Of a stretch of DNA of 64,000 nucleotides, positions 6,876 to 15,678 are shown piece after piece (position 1 is the first letter of the stretch; each line of letters opens with the position of its first letter). Under the pieces are notes generated by a model, which had not been told where the DNA came from, searched no databases, and saw only the letters and a program-made list of their open reading frames with translations. Both the position numbers and the translations under genes were made by a program. Origin of the DNA: Alphaproteobacteria bacterium. GTDB lineage: Bacteria > Pseudomonadota > Alphaproteobacteria > Rhodospirillales > WMHbin7. The DNA is taken from contig JADGAX010000007.1 in the NCBI GenBank assembly GCA_015231795.1, forward strand, positions 1 through 64,000. The letters run 5' to 3'.

Positions 6876-8816
6876 TTGAACTTCAGCAAAAACATCGCCC
6901 TGTGGCTGGTTGTCGCTCTTGTCCTGGTCATGCTGTTCAACATGTTTCAGGCCCCCACCCACAAGGCGGGATTCAATACGCTCCCCTTCTCGGACTTTAT
7001 GGCCGAGGTCGATGGCAATCAGGTCAAGGAAGTGCTGATTCAGGGCAAGTCGATCAGCGGACGCTTGGCCGATGGGCGCACGTTCAACACCTACGCGCCC
7101 GACGATCCCTCTCTGGTCGCCAAGTTGAGGGACAGCGGCGTGCGCATTACGGCGGCTCCTTCCGATGAAAACGCCCCCACATTCTGGGGCGTGCTGATTT
7201 CCTGGTTCCCGGCCCTGCTGCTGATCGGTTTCTGGATTTTCTTCATGCGTCAGATGCAGGCAGGCAGCGGCAAGGCGATGGGTTTCGGCAAATCCAAGGC
7301 CCGCCTGCTGACCGAAAAGAGTGGCCGCGTGACCTTCGAAGACGTGGCGGGCATCGAGGAAGCCAAGCAGGAATTGCAAGAAATCGTCGAATTCCTGAAG
7401 GATCCGCAGAAATTCACCCGGCTGGGTGGCCGGATTCCCAAGGGCGTTTTGTTGGTTGGCCCCCCCGGCACGGGCAAGACGCTGCTGGCGCGCGCCATTG
7501 CAGGCGAAGCCAACGTGCCTTTCTTCACCATCTCGGGTTCAGACTTCGTTGAAATGTTTGTAGGCGTTGGCGCTTCTCGCGTGCGCGACATGTTCGAGCA
7601 GGGCAAGAAGAACGCGCCTTGCATCATCTTCATCGACGAAATCGATGCGGTCGGACGCCATCGCGGCGCAGGTCTTGGCGGCGGCAATGACGAGCGCGAG
7701 CAGACGCTGAACCAGTTGCTGGTCGAGATGGATGGTTTCGACGCCAATGAAGGCGTGATCCTGATCGCGGCCACCAACCGTCCCGACGTTCTGGACCCGG
7801 CGCTTTTGCGACCCGGCCGCTTCGATCGTCAGGTCGTGGTGCCCAATCCCGACATTCTGGGACGCGAGCAGATTCTGAAAGTGCATATGAAGAAGGTTCC
7901 GCTGGCTCCCGATGTGGAAGCGCGCGTGATCGCCCGTGGAACGCCCGGCTTTTCGGGCGCCGATCTGGCCAATCTGGTCAATGAGGCGGCCTTGCTGGCG
8001 GCGCGCCGGGGCAAGCGGGTCGTCACCATGAGCGAAATGGAAGACGCCAAGGACAAGGTGATGATGGGCGCCGAGCGCCGCTCGATGGTGATGACCGACA
8101 AGGAAAAGGAACTGACCGCCTATCACGAGGCCGGTCATGCTCTGGTCAATATTTTCCTGCCGGAATGCGATCCCCTGCACAAGGTGACCATCATTCCCAG
8201 AGGTCGGGCGCTGGGCGTGACGATGAGCTTGCCCGAGCGCGACCGGCTTAGCCATTCCAAGATCGAATTCAAGTCGCGCATCGCCATGACCTTTGGCGGA
8301 CGCGTGGCCGAGGAATTGGTTTTCGGCCCCGAAAAGGTCACGACCGGCGCAGGCAACGACATCATGCAGGCCACGCGCTTGGCTCGGGCCATGGTGACGG
8401 AATTCGGCATGAGCGACAAGCTGGGGCCGATCCGTTACAACGCCAACGAACAGGAAATCTTCCTGGGCCATTCGGTGACCCAAACCCAGAACGTGTCGGA
8501 AGCGACGGCGCAGGTAATCGACGAAGAGGTGCGCAAGCTGATCGAAGAGGGCGAGAGCACGGCCACGCGCATTCTGACCGAACATCTGGACGATCTGCAC
8601 AAACTGTCCAAGGCGTTGCTGGAATACGAAACACTTTCCGGCGACGAGGTGAAGGGTCTTTTGGCGGGCGAAGAGATTCACCGCCCCGATCCAAATGACA
8701 TCAAGCCGAGCGAGGGAGCGGGACGGCGTTCCAGCGTGCCCACTACGGCCAAGCCCAAGACCGGCGGAACGGGGCTTGAACCAGGGGCGGGGCCGGAACC
8801 GCAACCCGGCGCCTGA
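6876..8816 (+). CDS. ftsH: ATP-dependent zinc metalloprotease FtsH
   Basis: A 646-residue inner-membrane hexameric protease that extracts and degrades membrane and regulatory proteins. The start is TTG 6876 (AAAGGG upstream), which gives the standard N-terminus [13 protein letters not shown]. Two membrane segments (residues about 8-24 and 104-124) flank a periplasmic domain; the AAA+ module has Walker A GPPGTGKT (about 195-202), Walker [13 protein letters not shown] and the second region of homology [21 protein letters not shown]; the zinc site HEAGH is at 417-421. The C-terminal tail is Pro/Gly/Thr-rich. The TGA stop overlaps the folP ATG by one base, so translation is probably coupled. Confidence 0.97.
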   Translation: MNFSKNIALWLVVALVLVMLFNMFQAPTHKAGFNTLPFSDFMAEVDGNQVKEVLIQGKSISGRLADGRTFNTYAPDDPSLVAKLRDSGVRITAAPSDENAPTFWGVLISWFPALLLIGFWIFFMRQMQAGSGKAMGFGKSKARLLTEKSGRVTFEDVAGIEEAKQELQEIVEFLKDPQKFTRLGGRIPKGVLLVGPPGTGKTLLARAIAGEANVPFFTISGSDFVEMFVGVGASRVRDMFEQGKKNAPCIIFIDEIDAVGRHRGAGLGGGNDEREQTLNQLLVEMDGFDANEGVILIAATNRPDVLDPALLRPGRFDRQVVVPNPDILGREQILKVHMKKVPLAPDVEARVIARGTPGFSGADLANLVNEAALLAARRGKRVVTMSEMEDAKDKVMMGAERRSMVMTDKEKELTAYHEAGHALVNIFLPECDPLHKVTIIPRGRALGVTMSLPERDRLSHSKIEFKSRIAMTFGGRVAEELVFGPEKVTTGAGNDIMQATRLARAMVTEFGMSDKLGPIRYNANEQEIFLGHSVTQTQNVSEATAQVIDEEVRKLIEEGESTATRILTEHLDDLHKLSKALLEYETLSGDEVKGLLAGEEIHRPDPNDIKPSEGAGRRSSVPTTAKPKTGGTGLEPGAGPEPQPGA

Positions 8817-9673
8817 TGGCGCAACCTACGCCGCCTTCCAGCTTTGCGGGCGTTCCATTGGGACGCCCGCTTCTTATGGGCATCGTCAACGTCACCCCGG
8901 ACAGTTTCCATGACGGAGGCCAGTATGCGCTTGCCGAGCAGGCGGTGGTCCATGGGCGCCGCCTGCTTGAGGAAGGCGCCGCCATTCTGGATGTCGGCGG
9001 CGAGTCGACCAGACCCGGAGCGGCCCAGGTTCTGGAAAGCGTCGAGAAGGAGCGGGTAATTCCGGTCGTGCGGGCCTTGGCCGGGCGCGGGGCTTTGGTC
9101 TCGATCGATACACGCCATCCTGGCGTGATGGTGGCCGCCATCAAGGTCGGCGCCAGAATCGTCAACGACATTTCTGGACTGAGCGATCCGGAAGCTAGGC
9201 GCATCGTGCGCGACTCCGGCGCCTATGCGGTGATCATGCATATGCAGGGCGAACCCGGCACCATGCAAGCCGAGCCGCATTACGATGATTGCCTTGCCGA
9301 GGTTTATGATTGGTTGGCCGCCCGCGTGGGCTTGTGCGTATCTGAAGGAATTCCCCGCGAGAAGATAGCCATCGATCCTGGAATCGGCTTTGGCAAGTCG
9401 CTTGAGCACAATCTGGCCCTTCTGAAGGGGCTTGGCAAATTCCAAGAGATCGGCTGCCCTGTTCTGCTGGGAGTCTCGCGTAAGAGCTTTATCGCCCAAC
9501 TTTGCGGGGGAATTCCCTCGACGGAGCGATTGCCGGGGTCATTGGCTGCGGCACTTTGGGGTGTCTCGCAAGGGGTTCAAATCCTTCGCGTTCACGACGT
9601 GGCCGAGACGGCGCAGGCGCTTACCGTGTGGACAAAGGTTGACGGGTTCTGCCAAACTGAACGGGATGAATAG
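8816..9673 (+). CDS. folP: Dihydropteroate synthase FolP
   Basis: A 285-residue TIM-barrel enzyme of folate synthesis that joins p-aminobenzoate to 6-hydroxymethyl-dihydropterin diphosphate. Signature regions: MGIVNVTPDSFHDGG (residues 21-35), GGESTRPGA (61-69), SIDTRHPGVM, VNDISGL and the C-terminal GVSRKSFI followed by LAAALWG and HDVAETAQAL. The start codon is within the TGATG overlap with ftsH. In most alphaproteobacteria glmM follows; here a methyltransferase of a glycan island begins eight bases after the stop. Confidence 0.97.
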   Translation: MAQPTPPSSFAGVPLGRPLLMGIVNVTPDSFHDGGQYALAEQAVVHGRRLLEEGAAILDVGGESTRPGAAQVLESVEKERVIPVVRALAGRGALVSIDTRHPGVMVAAIKVGARIVNDISGLSDPEARRIVRDSGAYAVIMHMQGEPGTMQAEPHYDDCLAEVYDWLAARVGLCVSEGIPREKIAIDPGIGFGKSLEHNLALLKGLGKFQEIGCPVLLGVSRKSFIAQLCGGIPSTERLPGSLAAALWGVSQGVQILRVHDVAETAQALTVWTKVDGFCQTERDE

Positions 9674-9681
9674 GGGGGCAT

Positions 9682-10452
9682 ATGGCTGGCCTTGACGACG
9701 TGCGGGAATACTGGAATCGAAGGCCTTGCAATATTCGCCATTCCCTCAAAGAGGTCGGCAGCCGGGACTATTTCGACGAGGTCGAGCAGCGCAAGTATTT
9801 CGTCGAGCCGCATATCCCGGGCTTTGCCGACTTCGCCCGCTGGCAGGGCCGCAAGGTGCTCGAGATCGGTTGCGGCATCGGCACCGACGCCATCAACTTC
9901 GCGCGCGCAGGGGCCGACTATTCGGCGGTCGAACTGTCGGCGACCAGCCTCGACTTGGCCCGCAAGCGCTTCGAAACCTACGGCCTTCAGGGCCGCCTGA
10001 TCGAGGGTAACGCCGAAAGTCTAGCCCCCCTGTTTCCTGGCGAACGCTTCGACCTGATCTATTCCTTCGGCGTCATCCACCACACGCCGGATCCGAAGGC
10101 GGCGATCCGCGAAATTCTCAAGATCATCCATCCCAACGGCGAATTGCGCCTGATGCTGTATGCGCGCAATTCCTGGAAGGCGTTCATGATCGAGGAAGGT
10201 TTCGACCAGCCCGAGGCGCAGTCAGGCTGCCCGATCGCCTTTACCTACTCTGAAGAGGATGTACGAAAGCTGCTGGACGGTTTCGACATCGTCGAGCTTC
10301 GTCAGGCACATATTTTTCCGTATGTCGTCGAAAGTTACGTCAAATACGAATACGAGGTCCAGCCCTGGTTCAAGGCCATGCCGCCCGCGATGTTCCAGGC
10401 CCTGGAGCGCCATCTGGGCTGGCACATGCTGATTACCGCAAGACCGAAGTAG
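9682..10452 (+). CDS. Class I SAM-dependent methyltransferase
   Basis: A 256-residue cytoplasmic protein with the SAM-binding motif I VLEIGCGIGTDAINFARAGA (residues about 59-78), motif II/III region (YSAVELSATSLDLARKRF) and the post-motif DLIYSFGVIHHTPDPKAAI typical of UbiE/Methyltransf_11 enzymes. The N-terminal VREYWNRRPCNIRHS resembles that of sugar or small-molecule methyltransferases found in polysaccharide clusters. GGGGGG precedes the ATG. It is the first gene of the accessory island, directly after folP, and its 3' end overlaps the convergent glycosyltransferase-like gene by 20 bases. Substrate unknown. Confidence 0.85.
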   Translation: MAGLDDVREYWNRRPCNIRHSLKEVGSRDYFDEVEQRKYFVEPHIPGFADFARWQGRKVLEIGCGIGTDAINFARAGADYSAVELSATSLDLARKRFETYGLQGRLIEGNAESLAPLFPGERFDLIYSFGVIHHTPDPKAAIREILKIIHPNGELRLMLYARNSWKAFMIEEGFDQPEAQSGCPIAFTYSEEDVRKLLDGFDIVELRQAHIFPYVVESYVKYEYEVQPWFKAMPPAMFQALERHLGWHMLITARPK

Positions 10453-11680
10453 GCTCCAGCACAGTTTCCGGAAGGAAGGCGTCGGCCAGCCCCCAATTGG
10501 CGTCGTTGAAGGCCGCACGCGTTCCCGCCAACTGGAAGCCTTCGACGATGTTCTCGACCTCTTCCCACAAGATGAACGGAATGCCGCGCTTGGCGACGCG
10601 TTCATACATTTGCCGCTCGCCCTCGGGCGTGAAGCCGGAACCGGCGCTGTGTTCGATATGGAAGTGGCGCAGCGGGAAGGGAAGCACCTCTTCGGTGACG
10701 TGTCCGCTGGCCACCGCGCCAAGCAGCAGCAGGCTGTCGATATGCATCGAGAAGCCGTCGTATTCCGGATAACCCTGCAGGGCGAACCACTTGTCGCGCG
10801 CCATCAGTTCGAAATCGCCGCAGGCGTTGGTGTGCGCCTGGACCTGGCTATCCTTCTTGCGCCACTGAAGACGCAAGTTGGTCGCAAAGGCCTCGAATTC
10901 CTTTCGCCACTGGCTGGCCACGGCGCCCAGCACGGAACCAGCCAGGGCCTTGCGCTGCGTGAAGGGTTGGTTTCCCGGCCCGGCCAGAATGCGTCCGGCC
11001 AGCAGCAGCCCCGAGGCGGCGGCCGGGGTTTGCCGGCTCAGTTCCTTCAAGAGCTTGACACCCAGCAAGGCGGCCCAGGCCAGTTTCGACGACGAGATGG
11101 CGAAAATGCCGCCATCGCGCAAATCGAAGGTCCAGTGCGCGCCGTTGATGCGGATGGGATGTTGTGCCGCATAGGCCAGCACCTCGCCGATCGGCCCACC
11201 ATCCGGCAGATCGGTGGGCACGTCGACGCGGTCGTTGCGGTACAGCCGGTCGGGGCGAAGCCGTCTGGCCGCCAGATGCTCCATCATCTCGTCCGAGAAC
11301 AGGATGTCAATGTTGCTGCACAGGACGTACTCGCCCTTGGCGCGGCGGATGCCGGCGTTCTTGGCGGTGAACTGGATCAAAGGCAGTTTGTCGGCGACTT
11401 GAAAACGGCCGTGGATCTCGGGCGGCACCTCGATGATCCGCAGCCGGCCCGGTCCCCGTTCAGCGGGCCAGCGAAGCGCGTCGATCAGGCGCTGGCGATC
11501 CTTTGGCGGATTCCATTCCACGAACACCAGTTCCGAGGGCAGGCCAAACCGCTTGACCTGGTGAAACCAGCCATCGACGAAAAACTGCATGCGCTGCATG
11601 ATGTTGAGTCCATGGTCGTCGTTGCGGCTGGTGACGACCAGGGACAAGTAAGGGGGCGATTCGTGGGGAGACGTGGTCAT
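10433..11680 (-). CDS. Glycosyltransferase-like protein (GT-A fold, GT2-like)
   Basis: A 415-residue protein beginning PPYLSLVVTSRNDDHG, the usual nucleotide-sugar-binding start of family 2 glycosyltransferases, followed by LVFVEWNPPKDRQRL, a segment KNAGIRRAKGEYVLCSNIDILFS that holds the position of the DXD metal site (here N-I-D), and an INACGDF-like block (HTNACGDFELMARDKWFALQGYPEY) seen again in the gene at 12788. No membrane segment is evident, so it probably acts at the cytoplasmic face, moving a sugar to a carrier or glycan. Converges with the methyltransferase gene and diverges from the epimerase at 11774. Donor and acceptor unknown. Confidence 0.75.
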   Translation of the reverse strand: MTTSPHESPPYLSLVVTSRNDDHGLNIMQRMQFFVDGWFHQVKRFGLPSELVFVEWNPPKDRQRLIDALRWPAERGPGRLRIIEVPPEIHGRFQVADKLPLIQFTAKNAGIRRAKGEYVLCSNIDILFSDEMMEHLAARRLRPDRLYRNDRVDVPTDLPDGGPIGEVLAYAAQHPIRINGAHWTFDLRDGGIFAISSSKLAWAALLGVKLLKELSRQTPAAASGLLLAGRILAGPGNQPFTQRKALAGSVLGAVASQWRKEFEAFATNLRLQWRKKDSQVQAHTNACGDFELMARDKWFALQGYPEYDGFSMHIDSLLLLGAVASGHVTEEVLPFPLRHFHIEHSAGSGFTPEGERQMYERVAKRGIPFILWEEVENIVEGFQLAGTRAAFNDANWGLADAFLPETVLEPTSVLR

Positions 11681-11773
11681 GACGCCAGCTTACCACGAAC
11701 AGAATTTGCTTGGCAGCCTGTGAGTTTGCCTTCAAAGTAAGGTTCATATCTGGCGAAGGGGTGGACGAATTCC

Positions 11774-12778
11774 GTGAATATCAATGATCTGATCGTCGTC
11801 ACCGGTGCGGGCGGCTTTATCGGCGGCCATTTGCTGGCCGAGCTGCGCGCCAAGGGGTTCAGGCGCCTCAGGGGCGTCGACATCAAGCCGTTCGACCTGT
11901 GGTTCCAGCGCTTCGACGACGTCGACAACCAGTCGGGCGATCTTAAGGACATTGCCGTCTGCAAGCGCGCCGCCGAAGGGGCGGACTATGTCTTCAACTT
12001 CGCCTGCGACATGGGCGGTATGGGCTTCATCGAGATCCACAAGGCTGAATGCATGTTGTCGGTGCTGATCAACACCCACATGCTGATGGCTGCCCGCGAG
12101 TCGGGCGTCAAGCGCTTCTTCTATTCCTCGTCGGCCTGTGTCTACGCCGCCGACAAGCAGACCGACGTCCATGTGACGGCGCTTAAGGAAGCCGATGCCT
12201 ATCCGGCCATGCCTGAGGACGGCTATGGCTGGGAGAAACTGTTCAGCGAGCGCATGTGCCGCCATTTCACCGAGGACTTCAAGCTGGAGACCCGGGTCGT
12301 GCGCTTTCACAATGTCTACGGGCCGTGGGGCACCTATGACGGCGGGCGCGAGAAGGCGCCAGCCGCGATCAGCCGCAAGGTGATCGCCGCCAAGCTGGCG
12401 GGCAAGCACGAGATCGAAATTTGGGGCGACGGCGAGCAGACGCGCAGCTTCATGTATATCGACGACGCGCTTTACGGCGTGCAGGCGGTGATGAACAGCG
12501 ACATCACCGAGCCGATCAACCTGGGCAGCGCCGAGTTGGTTAGCATCAACCAGTTGGTCGACATCGTCGAGGACATCGCCGGTATCAAGCTCGAGCGGCG
12601 CTACAATTTGAACGCCCCCAAGGGTGTCAGGGGCCGCAACAGCGACAACACGCTGATCGAAAGCCATCTCGGCTGGGAGCCCTCGACGCGTCTTAGAGAT
12701 GGCATGGCCAAGACCTATGCCTGGATCGAACGCATGATGACCAGCGGTGAGGACAACACCCGCTTCAAGCATTTCTGA
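11774..12778 (+). CDS. NAD-dependent sugar epimerase, GDP-mannose 3,5-epimerase-like
   Basis: A 334-residue extended-SDR protein starting at GTG 11774 (MNINDLIVVTGAGGFIGGHLL). The NAD(P) motif is TGAGGFIG (residues 10-17); ACDMGGMGFIE is close to the NLAADMGGMG hallmark of GDP-mannose 3,5-epimerases; the active-site serine block is SSSACVY and the catalytic pair is YGWEK. GDGEQTRSFMYIDD and NLGSAELVSINQLVDIV are typical of the C-terminal substrate domain. It likely inverts sugar stereocentres in an NDP-hexose, perhaps GDP-mannose to GDP-galactose type. Sits between two glycosyltransferase-like paralogues and likely shares an operon with the second. Confidence 0.85.
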   Translation: MNINDLIVVTGAGGFIGGHLLAELRAKGFRRLRGVDIKPFDLWFQRFDDVDNQSGDLKDIAVCKRAAEGADYVFNFACDMGGMGFIEIHKAECMLSVLINTHMLMAARESGVKRFFYSSSACVYAADKQTDVHVTALKEADAYPAMPEDGYGWEKLFSERMCRHFTEDFKLETRVVRFHNVYGPWGTYDGGREKAPAAISRKVIAAKLAGKHEIEIWGDGEQTRSFMYIDDALYGVQAVMNSDITEPINLGSAELVSINQLVDIVEDIAGIKLERRYNLNAPKGVRGRNSDNTLIESHLGWEPSTRLRDGMAKTYAWIERMMTSGEDNTRFKHF

Positions 12779-12787
12779 TTCTGGATC

Positions 12788-13972
12788 ATGAACGCGCCTG
12801 CGGCCAAGGAGGATTTCGGCCCCTATCTCTCGGTCGTTCTGGCGGCCCGCAACGGGTCTGACGAGGTTTTGCGCCGATTGAACCTAACGGTCGAGTCCTG
12901 GCTTGCGCATAGCCAGCGCACCGGTCTGGCCTTGGAAATCATCGTCGTCGAATGGAATCCCGATGCCGCCCGCTCGGGGCTGGAAAAGTGTCTTCCCGCC
13001 GGGCAGGGCGCTTGCCGGGTGGGCGTCGTCACCGTGTCGCCCGAGGTGCATCAGGCTTTCCCCGGCAGCGAATGCTGCGACCTGTTCGAGCATTTGGCGT
13101 TGAACGTGGGGATCGTCAGGGCCAAAGGGCGTTTCGTGCTGGCGACCCGCTCGGGCGTTTTGCCGTCGGTCGAGCTTGCGGATTTCCTTGCCCAACAGCG
13201 GCTGCTGGCGGGAACGCTTTACCGTTGCGACGGCTGGCAGGTGCCGTTGCCTGAGAAGGATGACGGTTTCGACCCGGCAAGCCAACCGGTGCACAAGGTC
13301 TTCCGGCGCCGTGAAACGCTCGATCTCAAAACACAGCGGGTGGCCCTCAATTACCAGCGTCCCCTGGCGATCTGGTGGGAAACGCTTAACCCCATCCTCA
13401 ACTTCACGATTTTCTTCCTCGACGCGTTGCCTGACCTTTTCAGGCAGGTCTTGGAACGCTTTAAGGCGTCCAGGAAACGGGCGCAGTCCTCTTATGTTGC
13501 GGAAGTCAAACTGTTGCTGCGCAATCTACTCCGCACGCCAGTTTTCATCTTCGACAAGGGGATTTACCAATTCCGGGTGCGGCGCATGACCTGGCTTTAT
13601 TTCTGGCCCTGTCACGTCAACGCTTGCGGCGACTTCATTTTGATGGAGTGCTCGCTTTGGCAGCGCTTGAGAGGATTTCCCGAATTCCATGGCAGTGCCC
13701 AGAATACCGATGTCGCCTTTCTATTAAGCGCCCTGTCTGCCAAAGATGCCAGGGAATGTGGACTGGCTTGGCCCAAACGGGTTTTCAAGCTGGCAAGCTC
13801 AGAAGCCGACGTCGCTACGACACCGCCGGGTTTGCCGGCCATGGATTTCCTGGCCGCCGCTAAAATGGCCGACGAGCGGCGTTGCCAAGCCTCGCCCGGT
13901 CCGCTGAACGGAGAGGAGTGGGGTCTTGGACCTCTGATGCTGCGCGAGCGTTTTTTGAAGGGCGCGGCATAA
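12788..13972 (+). CDS. Glycosyltransferase-like protein, paralogue of the gene at 10433
   Basis: A 394-residue protein with the same plan as the minus-strand neighbour at 10433-11680: GPYLSVVLAARNGSDEVLRRL at the start, IIVVEWNPDAA, LALNVGIVRAKGRFVLATRSGVLPS in the DXD region (the acidic metal-binding residue is not preserved there), and HVNACGDFILMECSLWQRLRGFPEF near residue 280. A hydrophobic segment around NPILNFTIFFLDALP and basic stretch may contact the membrane. Nine bases separate it from the epimerase, so co-transcription is expected. The altered DXD position suggests a changed donor or metal need. Function inferred from fold similarity only. Confidence 0.65.
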   Translation: MNAPAAKEDFGPYLSVVLAARNGSDEVLRRLNLTVESWLAHSQRTGLALEIIVVEWNPDAARSGLEKCLPAGQGACRVGVVTVSPEVHQAFPGSECCDLFEHLALNVGIVRAKGRFVLATRSGVLPSVELADFLAQQRLLAGTLYRCDGWQVPLPEKDDGFDPASQPVHKVFRRRETLDLKTQRVALNYQRPLAIWWETLNPILNFTIFFLDALPDLFRQVLERFKASRKRAQSSYVAEVKLLLRNLLRTPVFIFDKGIYQFRVRRMTWLYFWPCHVNACGDFILMECSLWQRLRGFPEFHGSAQNTDVAFLLSALSAKDARECGLAWPKRVFKLASSEADVATTPPGLPAMDFLAAAKMADERRCQASPGPLNGEEWGLGPLMLRERFLKGAA

Positions 13973-13989
13973 ACCGCCTGTGCCGCAGG

Positions 13990-15462
13990 TTAGGCGCCCT
14001 GCTGGGGTATCTCTGGCGGTAGCAGCCCCTGGCGGATCATCTCCTGGCGCAGCCGTTCGGTTTCCCTGGCTTGCATACGGCTGATCGTCTCCTCTCGCGC
14101 TTTCAGGGTCACCTGAAGATTCTCGACCATCTGTTCGAGATTGGTGATGCGCCGGCCATGCCAGCCAAGGGCCTTCAGGTCGCGGTCGAAGAGACTTCCG
14201 GTTTCACCGGTTGCCGGCGCCTTGTCCTGGCTGGCTAGCGGCGCTTGCCCGTCTTGGCGCTCCAGGTTCCAGCTTGCCGCCAGAAAGTCGCCGATGGCCT
14301 GGGCCATGATCCGGTAGCCTTTGCTTTCGCCGTTGGGTTCGGTAACGCAGTGAATCCAGTCGGCATAAACACGCTCGGCTTCGTTATTGAAAATGTGGGT
14401 CAGGCTGTGGATATTGAGCCCCTGGGACCGAAGTTCGAGCAGTTGATCGCGCATGGCTTCGTAAGCGCCGGCCATGCCTGGATTGGCTTCTGCGGTTTCC
14501 TCGGGCGAGAGTGGCTTGTCGATGGCTGGGATGGGCTGGATGAAGTATGCGGATTTCAGGGCGAAGCGGCGCGCCATGTCCTCCATGGTCAGCATAAACG
14601 ATTTGTACTGGACCATTTGGTAAGTGCGGCACATTTCTTCCGGCCAAGTGTCCGGCAGGGCGAACAGCGAGTCGATAGTGGTTTTCCAGGAACCGCGTGG
14701 TCGATGCACCCACCGCCTGGCGATCCAGTCTGCCGTTCCCGACAAGACCAGCATGGCTAGAAAGGACGAGCGCAAAACGGGCGTTGCGACAAGCAGGCGC
14801 TTCAGGGCGGTGGACAGGCTACGCCCAATCAGACTTGAGCGCGTATTGGCGGCCAACGGACTGACCGCTTGGAAGTTGTCGGCCGGTTTGGCGAGGCTGC
14901 TATGGCCGCCCAGAAGCCAGTACTCATTGAATCCTTCGAGGGAGACGATGGCATCGACTGCGTTGGCATACAACAGCAACATGATGGCCTGCTGGGGTTG
15001 TTTCCATGCGCCGTCACCGCCATTCAGGGTACGGAAGGGCTTGCCGTTGGGGCTTTTGTAATGCCGGTTGAGATGTTCTTCAAGAAACAGCGGCCCGTTC
15101 GGAAATATCTGGCCAAACTGGGCAGCCACCGAGCCGCCGGTAATCAGGATGGTAAAATAATCCTCGTCGCGGACGAGCGGGAAATCGCGGCCAAACAGGC
15201 CAATATTGTTGATGTGAGGCAGGCTGTGTGGCGGATTGGCGTGATGGACGAATCCCAGCCAGGGATGGGGAAAGACGGTTTCGTAGTACGAAGCCGTCAA
15301 GGGGATGATACCCTTGACGGTCATGCTGCCGCCCAACAGGGTTTCCCGCCGCTTGGCCATCGGGATGAAGCGGCCATCGCGGACAAGGAAATAGATCAGC
15401 GCTCCTAGTTCCGTCACTCCGGCCGCCACAGCAAGCGAGGCAAGAAGGACGAGGGCTGTCAT
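13990..15462 (-). CDS. Membrane-anchored SGNH/GDSL-type hydrolase-like protein
   Basis: A 490-residue protein. An N-terminal membrane segment (residues about 2-28) is followed by an SGNH-like domain: nucleophile block ILITGGS (Ser111), SLEGFNEYW (Asn179, the G-x-N block) and DWIH (about 368-371) as the Asp/His block. SGNH proteins of surface-glycan loci usually remove or transfer acyl groups on sugars. The C-terminal 80 residues contain a probable coiled coil (NLEQMVENLQVTLKAREETISRMQARETERLRQEM). It lies six bases downstream of a micro membrane protein gene, so the two are probably made together. A related SGNH protein with its own micro-protein neighbour is at 34211. Confidence 0.7.
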   Translation of the reverse strand: MTALVLLASLAVAAGVTELGALIYFLVRDGRFIPMAKRRETLLGGSMTVKGIIPLTASYYETVFPHPWLGFVHHANPPHSLPHINNIGLFGRDFPLVRDEDYFTILITGGSVAAQFGQIFPNGPLFLEEHLNRHYKSPNGKPFRTLNGGDGAWKQPQQAIMLLLYANAVDAIVSLEGFNEYWLLGGHSSLAKPADNFQAVSPLAANTRSSLIGRSLSTALKRLLVATPVLRSSFLAMLVLSGTADWIARRWVHRPRGSWKTTIDSLFALPDTWPEEMCRTYQMVQYKSFMLTMEDMARRFALKSAYFIQPIPAIDKPLSPEETAEANPGMAGAYEAMRDQLLELRSQGLNIHSLTHIFNNEAERVYADWIHCVTEPNGESKGYRIMAQAIGDFLAASWNLERQDGQAPLASQDKAPATGETGSLFDRDLKALGWHGRRITNLEQMVENLQVTLKAREETISRMQARETERLRQEMIRQGLLPPEIPQQGA

Positions 15463-15468
15463 CCTGCT

Positions 15469-15597
15469 CTACCAGAGCGGATAAAGCTGGTCGGTGGTCG
15501 GCGCCTTACGCTTTCGCTTGGCGCGCAAGCCCAGCACGACGGCGACAATGGCCACCAGTACGACGGCACCTGCGATGGCGGCAAGAATCTCAAGCAT
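15469..15597 (-). CDS. Micro membrane protein, 42 residues
   Basis: Starts at ATG 15597 on the minus strand (MLEILAAIAGAVVLVAIVAVV...), one transmembrane helix of about 20 residues followed by a basic stretch (LRAKRKRKAP) and a short polar tail ending YPLW. By the positive-inside rule the C-terminus would face the cytoplasm. A longer frame to ATG 15651 is possible but adds a non-conserved-looking polar stretch. Immediately upstream of the SGNH hydrolase gene. Could be an accessory subunit of that hydrolase. Function unknown. Confidence 0.6.
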   Translation of the reverse strand: MLEILAAIAGAVVLVAIVAVVLGLRAKRKRKAPTTDQLYPLW

Positions 15598-15678
15598 GGC
15601 ACATTGTCCAAAATGAGCGGCTTTCTCATTTTTCCATGTTTGCCCAGCCATGACAATGGAGCTGTGACCCTTGGCGGG

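Noticed and set aside
7539-8804. Long antisense frame across ftsH
   Set aside because: It is a shadow of the GC-rich ftsH codons, with low-complexity His/Gln/Arg composition and no ribosome site.
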